DNA of 64,000 nucleotides from Centroberyx gerrardi (lineage: Eukaryota > Chordata > Actinopteri > Beryciformes > Berycidae): the NCBI RefSeq assembly GCF_048128805.1, contig NC_136016.1, forward strand, positions 6,522,501-6,586,500, given 5' to 3'. The notes under the pieces are model-generated. The model was not told the origin of the DNA. It saw nothing but the letters and a program-made list of their open reading frames with translations, and searched no databases. This document shows, one piece after another, positions 26,389 to 40,100 of the stretch; position 1 is the first letter of the stretch; each line of letters begins with the position of its first letter. The position numbers were made by a program, and so were the translations under genes.

Positions 26389-29355
26389 TTAGTCCTGCTC
26401 AGTCTCTGGCCCTTCAGAGATCCAAGCCTTCCTCTTCACAGGGAAGCCGTCGCTGATGCGCCTCCTTACCCCCTCTTCACTCCTGGGCCTGGCCTTAGTT
26501 GAGGCTGCGCCGTCTCCTCCATTTCCACACAAAGCCACTCCACCTGGAGCCTGAAGGAGCCTCTGAGCTGCATCGGCTGAATGAGAGCTCCCGGAGTGCC
26601 AAGCTCTTCTTCTGGGGAATCTACCAAATCCGGGGGGTCCGGCTGTATACAGGCCCAGACCACAGCTTCCAGATGCAGCCTTCGCTGATTCAGATGGAAG
26701 AGTATCCCTGGACGGGTGAGGCTGGAGCAGTGCCGATTCAGAGTAGGAGCTCCGTGTACGGGGAAAGATACTGACCGAAGGAGAAGAGGAGTGAAGGGTG
26801 GAGGGATTGAAGGAAAAGGAGGATGGGACAGGGTAAAGCAGACCCATCTTCCTGTGTCTAATTTCACCGGCTGCCCCTCCTTCTCTTTCCACTGCCTTTG
26901 GCTGTCTTGACTCTCCCAATCTTCCTGCGCCTTCCTCCTGGCACCTTATCCACCTCTTCCTTCTCCTGACCTGAGCCTCCTCTAGTTTCACTTCCAGATC
27001 GTGGAGGTCCTCAGTTATCTGGTTGACACGGTCGAAACGAGACAGTAGACCGTTGACGCAGGGCAGCAGGCGGTCCAGGTAGGGCTGGACATCAAACCCG
27101 GGCTCGGACACCGACGAGTCCTCTGACCTCACAGAGAGAGCCGAGGACGGGGGACGGGGGGACGAGAAGCAGGAGGAGGGGGAAGAGGGGAGCGTGGAAG
27201 ACAGGGTGGAGAGACGGGACTCCTGGGAGGACCTGGAAGGAGGGACGTCCATGCCTTCAAACTTCACCCTGTGTCTGAACTGGAGAGAAACAGAATTGGC
27301 TGGAATCAGCAACAGGAATTCACATGGGGGATTCTCATTTATGCAATTGCCCACCTCCCGACCTGCTAATGCATCTATCTATCTACCTCTTTGGCCTTGG
27401 TGAGTCCCATCCACAGCTTGAGTCTCTTGATAAAGAACTCCACCATCTCGTAGTCTTGAGGTTCGATGGCTGGTCGGTACATCTCGGTCTGCTCTGCCCT
27501 GAAGGACACAGCAATGGTTATAAAAACATCTGTCAAACCACCATGCAATAATTGACACTTAATTTTAAACTTCTATGGCATGGAAAACATGCGCTTCTGA
27601 TGCTTCAAGTGCATTTGTGCCTTAAAAGTTATTACATGACTATTGATAGTAAAGAATTGAAAGAAATATTAAAATACTTTTGTTTGGAGTTCAGTGAACA
27701 AAGATGGAGCAGCCTCCACTGACCTAAAAAAAGAGCCACTTTTACAAAGTTTGGGGAAACTTTCCCCAAAGATTTCCCTAAAGAGTGTAATTAGGAACTT
27801 GTCATTTTCCCTAAACTCCTGAAACATATAAATAAATCCATGCGTGTGTAACATGCTTCTGTATTTTACCAGAAGGGTCACAGTAACAGGGGCAGCCAGG
27901 AGTTTTGCCTCCGGACCTTGTGGGAGTACAATGCAAGGATGCTTAGGTAGGAAGGGTACATCTAACGTACAACATTCCAGTCCTGGGATTTACGTCCACA
28001 CCTTAGCAATTGCGTGTACCTGTATGTACGGATGAGAACTGCTCCACAGAGTCTGGCCAGTAGCCACAGACCTCCCCCCATCAGTAGTAGCCCGTAGAGG
28101 GGGCCCAGGACTGGGTGGGCCCTGCATAGTCTCTGGAGAGCCACTCGGCCCCGTAGGACGGACAGCACCGAGACACCGGCCTGACGCACCGACAGGAAAC
28201 CTTCCACTGAATTAGAGAAGAGCTGAAAGACAAATCAGAACTCAACTCAACTATATCTCTTCTTTATGAATACAACATTCAGATGAACACTACTTTACTC
28301 CTGTGTCATACCATGTTTCCAAGGTGAGTGCAGAGCAGCAGCAGTAGCAGCAGTAGGACTGTCAGAGCCCACAGCTCCCTCCAGGCTCTCTGCAGCACTC
28401 TGCCTATCACCACCCACCTCCGCACAAACCTCAAGGTCCCCAGCAGCTGCAGCACACAGCAATATAAATGAGTTGACGTTCAATAGAGTGGAAAAGCTGT
28501 ACACCGATGCTGATTTGTCTAATGAGGAAACAGAGGTCTCACTCCACCTTTAGGACGAGTAGGGTGAGGAGCACGGCTGCCAGCTGAGAAGACCTCCTGG
28601 CCAGAAGGGCGGCGCTGTGGAAGTCGATGAAGTTGTCTGGCTGGGACCCAAGCTAGATGGTTCAGGATAGTATGCACATGATGTTAACAATGACCACCAA
28701 TAAGGTTAATCTTTTAGTGAATTTGTGGTTAGGATTTGATTGTGAGGTTGTGATTTTAAAGGTTTCATTCAACAAGCATGTAATTTGTGATAAACTGTGA
28801 CCAGCATGGTAGAGCTAAATTGACTCACTCTGGATTAGAACCTGGGATCTCTGGTGTGGCTAATGCTTTACCAACCAAGCTAAAGTCAATAGGCACATGC
28901 GCAGTAAAGGCACATGCGCAGTAAAGTTTTTTGATATTTTTGGGACCAACCGACAAAGTGACTTTTGGCTTTTTCAGGGGCGGCAAAGACCGCACAGTGG
29001 GATTGGTTGCAGAGGAAGGGAAGTGAAAATAGGGTTCAACATGAGAGAGTGTGAATGTAGAAGCCCAGGTAAACTGGGGCTGTATGCCCCAGTTTAGGTT
29101 GTAAAATGTAAAGGTTGTAAAATGGCAAATAAATGTTGGGTGAGGTGAGGAATTTTTAGGGGGATTTTTTACCTTGAGCACACAGGAAGTAGCCTGGGAC
29201 AGGAAGCACAGCTGCAGCATGGCCGTTGCCAGGGACAACAAGGCCAGGAGGAGCTGGAACCAGCGCCAGCCTTGACATACGTACTGGGCACGCTCAGTAG
29301 CCATGGACCACAGCTCACCAAGCAGGAAGAGGAGAGCAGAGAGGAGAAGGAGAAC
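26389..29355 (-). CDS. pkd1: pkd1 block 6: channel-like TM core and C-terminal coiled coil (exons 37-42)
   Basis: Exons 29355-29173, 28652-28548, 28446-28312, 28222-28020, 27498-27387, 27279-26389. Hydrophobic helices are VLLLLSALLFLLGELWSM, FQLLLALLSLATAMLQLCFL, AAVLLTLLVLK, ALTVLLLLLLLLCTHLG and YGLLLMGGGLWLLARLC. The C-tail starts FRHRVKFEGM. A heptad-like coiled coil spans residues about 3979-4019 (YLDRLLPCVNGLLSRFDRVN, then ITEDLHDLEVKLEEAQ); in PKD1 this coil binds polycystin-2. The last exon is long: about 189 residues follow the coil, arginine- and serine-rich and low in complexity, ending near RISDGFPVKRKAWISEGPE. Confidence 0.92.
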
Positions 29356-32300
29356 CTGCAGTATAAAGCAAGTGGATTTTATCATTGAACTGACTTTTGA
29401 GTCCTATTCTTAAGAATAAATGTGGTTCATATTCATCTGTTGACTTTAAGATCTTGATTTTTTTGTCTTGTTACCGTAAGTGCCACCTGGAGGTCTGGTC
29501 CAGAGGAGGATGAAGGGATGAGGAGTGGATGGATAGAGAGGGAGGGAGTGAGTGTCTGTGTCTGAGCCCACTCTAGTCGCAGGGACACACACACAAATAA
29601 ACCAGACTCTCTGTGGTAATGTGTGAAGTCGATGGAAAGAATTTTAAACCTGACAGAGATGAAAGAAAACAAATTAATTCTGGATGGCCAAATAGTTCAC
29701 AAAAGACTGAAACGGTTTTCAACTGAGACAGTCACTACAGTCACATGACCGTAATGAATCCACTCACTGTGTCGTGGTCCAGTCTGTGATGTGCAGGTCA
29801 GCCAGGAGCTGGCGTGTCATCACACTGCTGTTTCCCAGGAAGACTGTCGCCATATCACCGAGAGCGTGTGTGTACTGTAGCCGTGGCAACCCTATGAGGT
29901 GCAGCATGGGGTTTTGGTGTAGGTGCGGCACCAAGGTGTGGTCCATCCACTGCCCTGCATCTGACCAGCTGGATGACAGAACTAACATTAGCGTGTGCGC
30001 GTGCGCGTGTGTGTGTGTGTGTATGAAGGCGTATACACACAGACACACAAGCACTAAAACACAACCATTCACATTTAGAAATGTCATAAACAGAGAATAT
30101 TGCTCCTGTCACATGAAGGCAATGAATTTTGAATCTTTCATGTTTTTTCACTAGATTCAAAGTTTCTAAAAAATACATTATGGTCAACAAGAAAATCTGT
30201 TCTCTTTTTTCCAGAGGCCTTAAAAGTTTTCTTAAAGAAGTACGCATATCCACCTCTATCCTCTAGGGAAAGTTGGTCCTGACGAATATCAACTTGGTAA
30301 AATCATGTCACACTGACAATTTCTGGTGGTGCAAGAATGTTGTGCAGGTCTACTTTGAGTTTTACCCCCCCACAACATGCAGTGTGACAGTGCTGAGAGT
30401 GGTGTGGTGTTTTGACAGCGTGGAGGTGAGTGTTTTCCTTACTCTCTGAGTGAGGTGAGGTTAGGGGCCCCCCAGGATGCCGTGTGAAGACGGCGTCTGA
30501 CAGCCGAGTGCAGCAGCCTGCCCTGCCTCTCCTCTACACTGTCCTGGTAGTTCACCATCAGCACCAGCAGCAGGAACAACAGCTGGCACACACAGTGCTA
30601 CAGAGTCAGGGGGGAGGAGGAAAGAGAGAGAAGAAAAATGAACAAAAAAAAAATTGATGCTTCCTAGACTAGCAGATGCTTGTCTAGGATCAAATGCCAC
30701 TAAAGCCCTCTGGCTCTCCTGTGTTTCGGTACTGACACTGAGAAAAATGACTTCAGACTTTATCTCCTGTCCAGTTGGTACAGAAGTGGACTGTTTGTCA
30801 TTCAACAGACTGTATATCATTTATGGGTTTCATTTTTGTTGATATTACAGGGCATCCAGGCATGATTTTTGACCTTTAAAACACAAAAAACAGTATCACC
30901 AAAAGTACAGATGGATAGAAAAAGGTAAAGACGTATAGATAGACGGCCAGTTTATGGATATGCTTGTGGAAAGACAATAATGGCAAATGTCATTTCAACT
31001 GAACTTTAACCTGATGGTCATGTTTGTGGTTCAGTTTTCTTCCTATACCTTCATGAGAGATCGCAGAGCTCGGACTTTGCGAGCTTCCTCCTTGGCCTGC
31101 AGCAGCCCATAGCCACATGGCGGCCGAACCTTACCGCCCTGGTCTCCCACCGCCCTCATCACCGTGGCCTCCTCCGCCAGCAGGTCCTCCACCTCGGGAT
31201 CCACAGGCCGCCACAACGCGGTGTGGAGCAAAGCCTGCACACACACCTGACCACGGCAGATGGATAGATGGGAGAGTTTATGGAGTTTATTTTACTGCTC
31301 GCTGTTTGAAGAACCTCAGGGAGAGCTGTTACAAAGTCACATGACGCAGACACAAATCTTTATTGAACATTTCTAAGCTTTGTTGGTTAGTTTGAATCCC
31401 ACTTCTGACAACCAGGTTTGATACTTAGTTTGTGGTTTTTCCTCTGATTCCACACATTTTGGACTCCCTGAATGGTAAATGAAAGGAATTACCTATCAAA
31501 GACCGAAGGATTGATCTGTTATAACCCAAAGGAGTCAAAGTTACGTAGAGCACATGTTTGTTTGAACTCACCTTAAGAGGCTCCAGCAGCAGAGCAGAGG
31601 TGAGGAAGGCTGACAGAGCCGATGCGAGCCACATCAGGACCACTGCTCTGGAGAAGAGGCTGCCGTAGAGGCCGACCGCAGCCAGGCAGGCTCCCAGCAG
31701 CACAGCCACCAGGGGGTAAATCACACACAGCGCCCAGGGAGGCAGCAGCCAGCTGGGCTGACCTCGAGCCACACCTAGGGTCGGGGGGACGAGGGACGAC
31801 GGATCAGACACTATACACACCAGATCACAAGATGTGGATAACAGGATCCAGTGTTGTCAGCACTGGCCATGTATTTATATCTCATGGTATCTCACCTATG
31901 CGTGTGATGGAAGAGGAGCGTGTGGAGTCAGGAGAAGGGCTTGGGAGGAAGGTGCTGGCCACAGAGTCAACAGACAGAACAGAGGGACACTTGTACAGTC
32001 CCGTCCCATACAGGGAGCTGGGAGAGGGACAGGAGGGCTTGAGGATCTCTGTCCCATACTGGGGTTTATCCACGCTCTGCTCTGACCAGCTGCTACAGGA
32101 GCTGCTCTGGCTAAAAGGGAAAAAGTATAAGAGAATGGCATTAAATGAAACCTCACTCACATGAAAATACACTCTCAACTAGACTCCTACTGAAATGTAT
32201 TCAGTCAGTGGTAGCCATTTCAGAAGTTCCCACCATGGCTAATAGTCCAATACTACATGGCTAATGCAATAAAATTGCAGCCTGTTCTTTCTCTAATGTA

Positions 32301-33859
32301 AGATAGAACTGAGTGGGTTTAATATACCATAGAAATTGTCTCTATTATACGGTTACCAGCCATTCCTTGTAGCTTCTTATTGATCCAAAGAGAACAAAAT
32401 GTATTTTCAAACAATTTAGAGTTTGAGACACAGTGCAGCAGCTATGCTCATGTCGAGTTTATTTGTACAGCCCTTAATCACAGTTGTCTCAAAGGGCCTC
32501 AAAATGGCCACATTAAAAAATAATGAATGATAAATGACATCCCCTAACCTTAGACCCTCAATGAGAACAAGGAAAAACTCCCATGAAAACTAATTAGGAA
32601 AAATGGAAGAAACCTTGGGAAGGGCCTCACAGGGAGGGATCGCCCCTGCCAGGACGGTCAGACGTGCAATGGGTGCCGAGAGTGAGCACCTATTGCATCT
32701 GCATTTTTGAACTATTGGGCGATGACACTTAAGCAGCCGAAGAGGAGGAGACGAGTTAAAGAAAGATTTTTAAGGCTTGACACAATTGAGAAGTGGATTG
32801 TAAAAAAGGGGAATGCAATTCAGTGCTAGGATTCTGCTTATTTTGTGCACTCTTTGTATCTACTAGCTCTATGCAATACCGAACTGCCTGAAAACAGCGT
32901 GTGTATGACTCACAGAGGCAAAGCCTTACGTGGTTGAGAGTGAGGAGGTGGTCCTAGGGGAGTCACGGCCGCTGTCTGAGGTGGAGGTACTGTTGTTTAT
33001 CTCTGCTGCGTCTTCTGCTGCTGCTGCTATAGACATCAACAGATCCTCCTCTGGCATCAAGTGCAAAAACACACAATCAGACAAGCGCACACACTCTCCC
33101 CATCCAAATATCTGAATATATTAAAAGGAAAATTGCACCCTCAGATACTATAAAAACTATTATACTGTTATATATTATCAATCTGTGATGTTCAGTTCGT
33201 CCCAGGAGTGCCACCAAACAACAAAATGGGCCCAGAATTGCAAGGCTTTGCAATAGTTTTTTTATATCAGCGTTTAACTGTTCTAGGATGGATTTTTCCT
33301 TTAACATGACATAGCATATTTAAAAATAAGACATGATATGACAGTTTCTCACCAGATAGAGTCAGAACCATCGTTGTCAGGTTGTGGCTGTGGGATTGGA
33401 CCGGCTTAGGGAGCGTGGTGGAGGGGGGAGAGATGGAAATTTCTGCTGAGAGGGGATAGGTGGAGGGGGAAGGGAGCAGGGTGCTGGGTGAGTCAGGGGA
33501 GGAGGAGGGCGAGGAGGGCGAGGAGGACAGGCGGAGCTGCATCAGGGCCTTCTTCCTCCTCAGCAGGCGCGTCGGGCCCAGAGTGGAGGGAGCCTCGCGG
33601 GGGTCGGGGTCAGAGGTCGTCTCGGAGGAGGAGGAGGAGGAGTGGGGGCCTGCCGGGAGATCCAGGAGGCTGTCGCAGGACGGCCACCCCACCACGCCCC
33701 CCTCCTCTCTGCCTGCTCCGTCCCTCTGGGGGGCGAGACCAGAGGCAGCCCAGAAGTCCAGGATACCAGAGTCAAACACCTTGCTTCCCAGTAACTAGAG
33801 AAGATCAGGAGGACACATGGAGTGTAATGGTAAGTAATGAAAGAGGAGGATAAATAACA

Positions 33860-33919
<60 letters not shown>

Positions 33920-34073
33920 TACAGATGAGGGACTGTCTCGTTCTGGACCAGAGGAGTCCGGCCGGGCCAGGAAAGAGGGGCCGGAGAGATCTGATTGGCC
34001 GAGGTAAACATCCATCTCCACAGAGTGACAAACAGGGGAGGGAGGAACCGACACATCCACTGTTACCTGGATT

Positions 34074-34110
<37 letters not shown>

Positions 34111-37100
34111 GTGTACAGTAAGATAAGTGGGAAACATGATTTATTCTTATCTCAATGTGGAAACAATATAAGCCATATTGTTTCCACATTGAGATAAGGC
34201 TATTTGAGAAACAAAGCAGGGACGCACTGTACAGCGTGTCTACAAACAGTATCGTAATGACCTCTGATTAGCAACAGCGTGAATGCGTTCATGTGCATGC
34301 GTGTGTATGCATGTATGTGTGTGTGCATGCTGGGAGGTGAGGGGCCGAAATACCAATGAACAAACAGATATCGTTTGGGATGTAGAGGAGAGTAAACCCA
34401 CCAAGTCAATTATAGGGTCTTTTAAGGGAAAAGCAGAAATGAAAGCTTTTCTGCAAATATAATTGATTTTTGTTTGTATTGGTTGTTTGCCTGACGATGA
34501 TCACTGAAGGTCATGGTCATTTTTATTTGTCACTACACTGCTGGTTTTCCTGGTAAGAGAGGATAAAGTAGCTTAAAGTCGTGGTGAGTTACCTGACTGT
34601 GAGCCTTTCTAAACAGGGAGCAGAGGAGACACTGGAGAGGAAACACCAGTGCAGCGACAGTCATCCCCACGGCAACCGTCTCCACATTAACCGGCAGCTG
34701 GGCAGACACTGGGCCACTAGTTGAAACCAGACACCATTAAATGTCATCCTGTCCATCCTATAAAATCTACTGGCAAACTGGTTTACATCTGGAAAATCTC
34801 CTTTATGCCTCTCAATAACTGCTGGATAATATATTAACTTAAACTTAAATTAGTCAAAAAATGTAATAAAACCTGACTTTTTTCCCCCTGATAATGCAAT
34901 ATAATATTATTACATTATAAAGGGTGTGATTTGAAATATTACAGTATCACAGTATCTGATAATTCATTACATTAGCTAGTTTTATTCATTCATTTAGAGG
35001 GACACTTTATTCCAATTTGACAAGTTATTATCCAACACTAAATGTTTTGGGGTTTTTATTCAGGCCTATAAGCCGTCTCACCTGTGCCCTTCAGTGCCCA
35101 CGGCCCCGTACCACAGCGCACCCAGTGCCAGGTAGAGGTGTAGCAGGAGGGCGCTGCAGGTCACCCTTTGACCCCTGCTGAAACGACTGTGGGCGGGACG
35201 TTCCCACAGCGACAGCCACAGGTGGCGCTCCGCCATCCCAAAGAGCAGCTGGGAGGAGAGAACCCGCCGGAACTGAGAGAGCTCCTCGGGACCTGGGGAG
35301 GGTGGAATCGAGGATGTCGGAAAAATGTATTGGAAATTTGAAAAAAGAAAGAAATTGTGACCAGCTGCAACATTTGGGCTTACAACACAGCAGAGAAGTG
35401 GCATGCAATAACAATGACTATGGGACAGTGAGTGGGTGTATATAGAAGTCTGCGTTTGTATGGGATGGAGAGGGATCAATCGCTTTCTGCAAATAATGTC
35501 CATCTGAACTAGTCATTTAATAAAGTACTGTCTTCTAATCTTCCTTGAAACAAGTGAAATAAATCTGCCAACAAGGTGAGTTGTTTCGGAAATTTTTGGA
35601 AACAAGTGACAATATCTTGAAGTGATGCAGATGCAGTATGAAGATAATGCCACTTGATTAAAAACAAGACGATTTCCATCGAAAACAAATGTATTTATGT
35701 CACCAGCAGATTTTTTCACTTGTTTTAAGAAAAATCAGATTTTCTAATTCAATAGTAGAGACATATGTGCAAGCTTACATGAGGCCAGAACTTCCTTCTC
35801 CACAGTGCCGTTCTTCTCGTTCTCCAGTGAGAGCCAGTCCTCCAGCAGGAAGAAGAACATGTGGTCTGTCTGAGGGTCCCACACCACCACATGCTGAACG
35901 TACCAGGACGGGTCCAGACCTAAGGCCCATTTTACATTCACGTTTTAGGCATTAAGCTGGTGCGAGGAGGTATCACCCCCAGTCATAGACACACACACGC
36001 AAATACACCTGCAAACATACACCAGATTTTTTTGCTGGAAACATGTGCAGCCACTGTACTGCTAAAATGATCCATCTCAACAAGTAAAAACATCTGCCAA
36101 GGGGGTGAGATCATCTCTTGTTTGAAGAAATTCTTGACACTGTTGAAACATTGGAAACAAGTGAAATTATCTCAGATTTTCTTTCACTTATTTTAAGGAA
36201 AACAAGACTTGTGAAGATGGATATTTTTGCAGTGTACACCCCCATCATCGCCATGTACCTGTGTTGTCATGCCAGATGCAAATTTTCCAAACTTCTCCCA
36301 GGTTGTCGTCTGTCTCCAAGTGAAACTGGTCCAGGCTGCCGTGCTGAAAAGCTCCATCCCTCTGCAGATGGCGAGAGCCGCTCTTGTTCACACCATACAG
36401 ACTGATGCCAACATGTGCTGTGGTGCCTGATGGGTGATACCACAGCATTAGAATCATTTGCATGGATATAAAAGTTTGAAAATGTATGTGTTAATCATCT
36501 TCTTTTTGTCTCTGCTTCTTATTTCCACATCCCCATTGTGAGTTCAAGTGTCCTTGGCTGACCTGCTCCCCGCCTCCAGCCGGTCTTGACCAGAACTCTG
36601 TAGTGGTACAGCCCTGGTCGGCCGCACAGAGGCACCTGGCTCAGTCTCAGGCTGTCCAGGTGGTCCAGTTTATGGGCAATGAGTCCCACCAGCAGGTGAA
36701 TCAGAACCAGGACAGCACACACAATCCCCACCACCATGTTACGCACCGGACCACCTGACTGGAGAGATAAGAGATGGATGGAGGGAGAGAGGGAGGGAGG
36801 GAGGGAGGAATCTGTTGATGAATATCCTCCTCATCATGACCTTGTATGTGGGCAGTGGTTTCATATCTAACATAGAGGGAATGTATTCATCACAACTGTG
36901 GAATCAGTCAAGAATGTACTATGCACTGATGTTTAAAAAATCCACTCAGCGATATCCACCCAATAACAGATGAAAGCAAGCATCTCCCATACCGGTGGCA
37001 GCAGCACAACAGCCCCAGGGTGAACAAACAGACTGGCCCCGAACATGGTGAGGTGCTGGGTGAGGCAGTGTGCTGTGTGGAGAGTGCTGCCCTCCAGTGG

Positions 37101-40100
37101 CCGGAGACCCTCGCTGCTCCAGCGCCCCTCCTTCACACTGTAGTACTGGCACAGAGAACTGAACACACACACCGAGGCCTGAACGGGACCGCCGTCGGCC
37201 AGAGACGAGTTCAGGTTCACAGAGAGAGGCCTGTCTGTCCCATTCAGACTGCTGGGAAGGAAAATTCAATCAAGCAAAGTAGTTTCTTTTGGTGCATTAA
37301 AATGAGCAATCAGGGGGAGTAAAAGTCATTTTGTTATGGGTCCTGTATAGCTCAATGGGTAAATGCAGTTGCTATACTGTAGGGTACTTTGGGTAAAAGT
37401 GTCCATCAAATTGCATTTGTACTGTGAAAGCAATTTGCTGAACAGAGCCGTGACTCACAGTGGAGAGAGAAAGATGGTTTCCTCTATGGAGTCAGCCTGA
37501 GGAGACAGGGAGAGAGTCAGCTCTCTTACTAGGGAATCCTGGGATGCACCAGCACCTGGCAGGACGGTGCTCACTTCAATCGTGACAAGTCCCGAACTCA
37601 CTGGAACAGCTCCTAGAAATGCATACTGCAGTTTGGAAAACATCCTTCATGCATTCCTATTTTATGCAGATATACAGCAGGGTTAAATAAAAATAGATGA
37701 GGTCTGTGCCTATGCGAAATAATAGGTAAGGCAATAAAATACATTGATTCTCACACAGTAATTAGGGTAAAATACCATTGAAGCCAAATGGTACTTTACA
37801 TATTATTGGTGTGCAAGAATGTATGATCCGGATGACAGAGATAGGATTGTCATTCTGTTACCATAATAAAATGTATCTACTAAATTAATTACTGTACCTG
37901 GTGCCAGGCTAAAGTTGAAGGAGATGTATAGTCCTGCGTTTTCATCCAGACCATCCACAGCTTTGACTGTGAAGTTCAACCATCCTTCAGTGGGGAGAGT
38001 TACAGTTAGCCCTAATGGACTTGTCCCATTCTTACCTTCACCCACCCTCCCATTCCAAAGCTGAGACCCAAGCCCATATCCAGTTCCACTCCCGTTACCC
38101 GGTCCCACTAACCCCAGGCCCATGGGGTGCTTGTTGGGCAGGGTGACCCGTATGGCCTGCTCGGGGTCCAGATCCCGGATGGGTATCGGCTGGCCCTGAG
38201 GGGTGGTGAACTCCATGGCAACCAGAGTGGTGGAGATAGGAGGGTCGGCTGCAGTCAGCAAAGGGTTGGACCCCGAGCCTCCATCCATACCTAGCAGTAT
38301 CTGCACCACCTCTGACCTCTGACTCTTCAGCTGAGCGACGAGGGCGGTCGGGATGTGAAACCGGCACGGGCTGTGAGTCTCTGATCTGTCAGTGGACGAC
38401 AGAGACTGGCGGGTGTTGTTCTGAGTGCAGAGGAGGTCGGAAGGGTCTCCGTGAAAACCGGCGGTGCTGATGTGAGGGGTGGAGAGCGAGAGGGGCTCCT
38501 CGCCGCGAACACGGGAATGCATCAGAGAGCGCATGAGGGCCCCGGCCTGAACCAGCGCTGACAGAGCGGTTGTAGAAGCGGACTGCAGAGTGCTTGAGTA
38601 GGTCGAGTTAGGACTGGAAGCACTGACAGACACAGCAGCCAAGGTGCTACCTGAAGACAGAGAGAATGAAGAATATTCACCTACACTCATTTGTGTACAT
38701 CTTTGAGGGCCAATCTACAGTTTGAATCAGTTGTGATATCAGTTCACAATCAGTATCATATGCCTATGACCGTTTGATATGGGAGATGGAGGATGGCCAG
38801 CACCTATGACATTAAGGATGTTTTTTCCTGTGTCAACGACTGACGAAACCCCAACATTTGTCTGCTCCTCCATCACATGGATCATCTTCCTCACGGCTTC
38901 TAGAACCTTCTCCTGACAGCCGTCACATACCAACTCACTGGCAACAGCCTGGAGAGAATAGAGCAAATGAAGAAATGCCAACGCATGAGAAATGTTGGAA
39001 TTCTGAATGGTTATGTTATGTGTGTGTGTGTGTGTTTGTGTGTGCATATGAAGATGGGTGTGTGTGTATGCTGATGTGGGGATGGCCTCAATACAGAAGC
39101 AGCAGGTGGACATGGATTTTTCTATTCCCGGATCTTCCACATCTGGTCGTCTCCTCCTAAGCATTTGTAATATCACTGGAAGGCTTCCATTCATTATCAC
39201 AATATGGGTGTACTGACACTGCTTCCCCCTTTGTCAGTACATTTTTATGTCAGGTATCATCTATCATCATGAACTGAGAATTATGAGAAGAGAAATGCGG
39301 CGGTGCCTACTCACAGTGGACTGGGCCAGTGCTGAGCTGATCTGATCTACATCCTGTAAGGAGGAAATGGGGAGAGAAGCGAGGGCTCGGGTCACATTTC
39401 CCCGGATCTCCCTCCTGTCCATGAGCTCCCTCACACTTTGTCCAGACTCCATCTGTGGAGAGGTGGATGAGACTCATTAATCAATACAAACAAATGAAAA
39501 CCTTCTGCGATTCCCACATCCATTTTGTACAGAATCTTCAGTTATCCTATGGTGGATTTCATGCATTAGTATATGAGATGTTGACACACTACCTGGTTGA
39601 GCTGGCTAGTGAGGGCAATAGAGTAAGGGATGATCTCCTGAGAGTTGCCATGTTGGACTAAAACCCACAGCTCGGTCTGGCTCTTGTTCCTAAGCCACTG
39701 ACTGGCAACTTCGTCCCTTGCAGGATGTTCGACTGTCAAGGTTCTGGAGAACGGAGGAATCAGGAATACTGTGAGCTTAATAAAGCATGACAAAGATATT
39801 TTTTTACACCTTGTTGTGACCTCAAATGATTTTCAAATGAATATTATTAAAAAAGCATACAACAACAGAAATGTGTGGAGTATTTTACCGGAACTGCTTC
39901 AAATCCAGATAGCTTACCTGTTGAGAGCAATGACCTTTGCCCCCAAATGGTCTTCTACCAGCACAGTAACTGTGATAACTGACATGTTTCTCTCTAGCCC
40001 AGGACTTCCCATGGGAACCAGACTGTCAAATGTTGAACGTGTGCCCCTGGGGAGAGAAATGAAGACAACACAACATTCCCAACCCTGTAACATTAAATAA

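Noticed and set aside
33460-33853. Arg/Glu/Gly-rich plus-strand frames
   Set aside because: They are the complement of the Ser/Pro-rich pkd1 loop exon 33794-33353; the composition is explained by the real exon.
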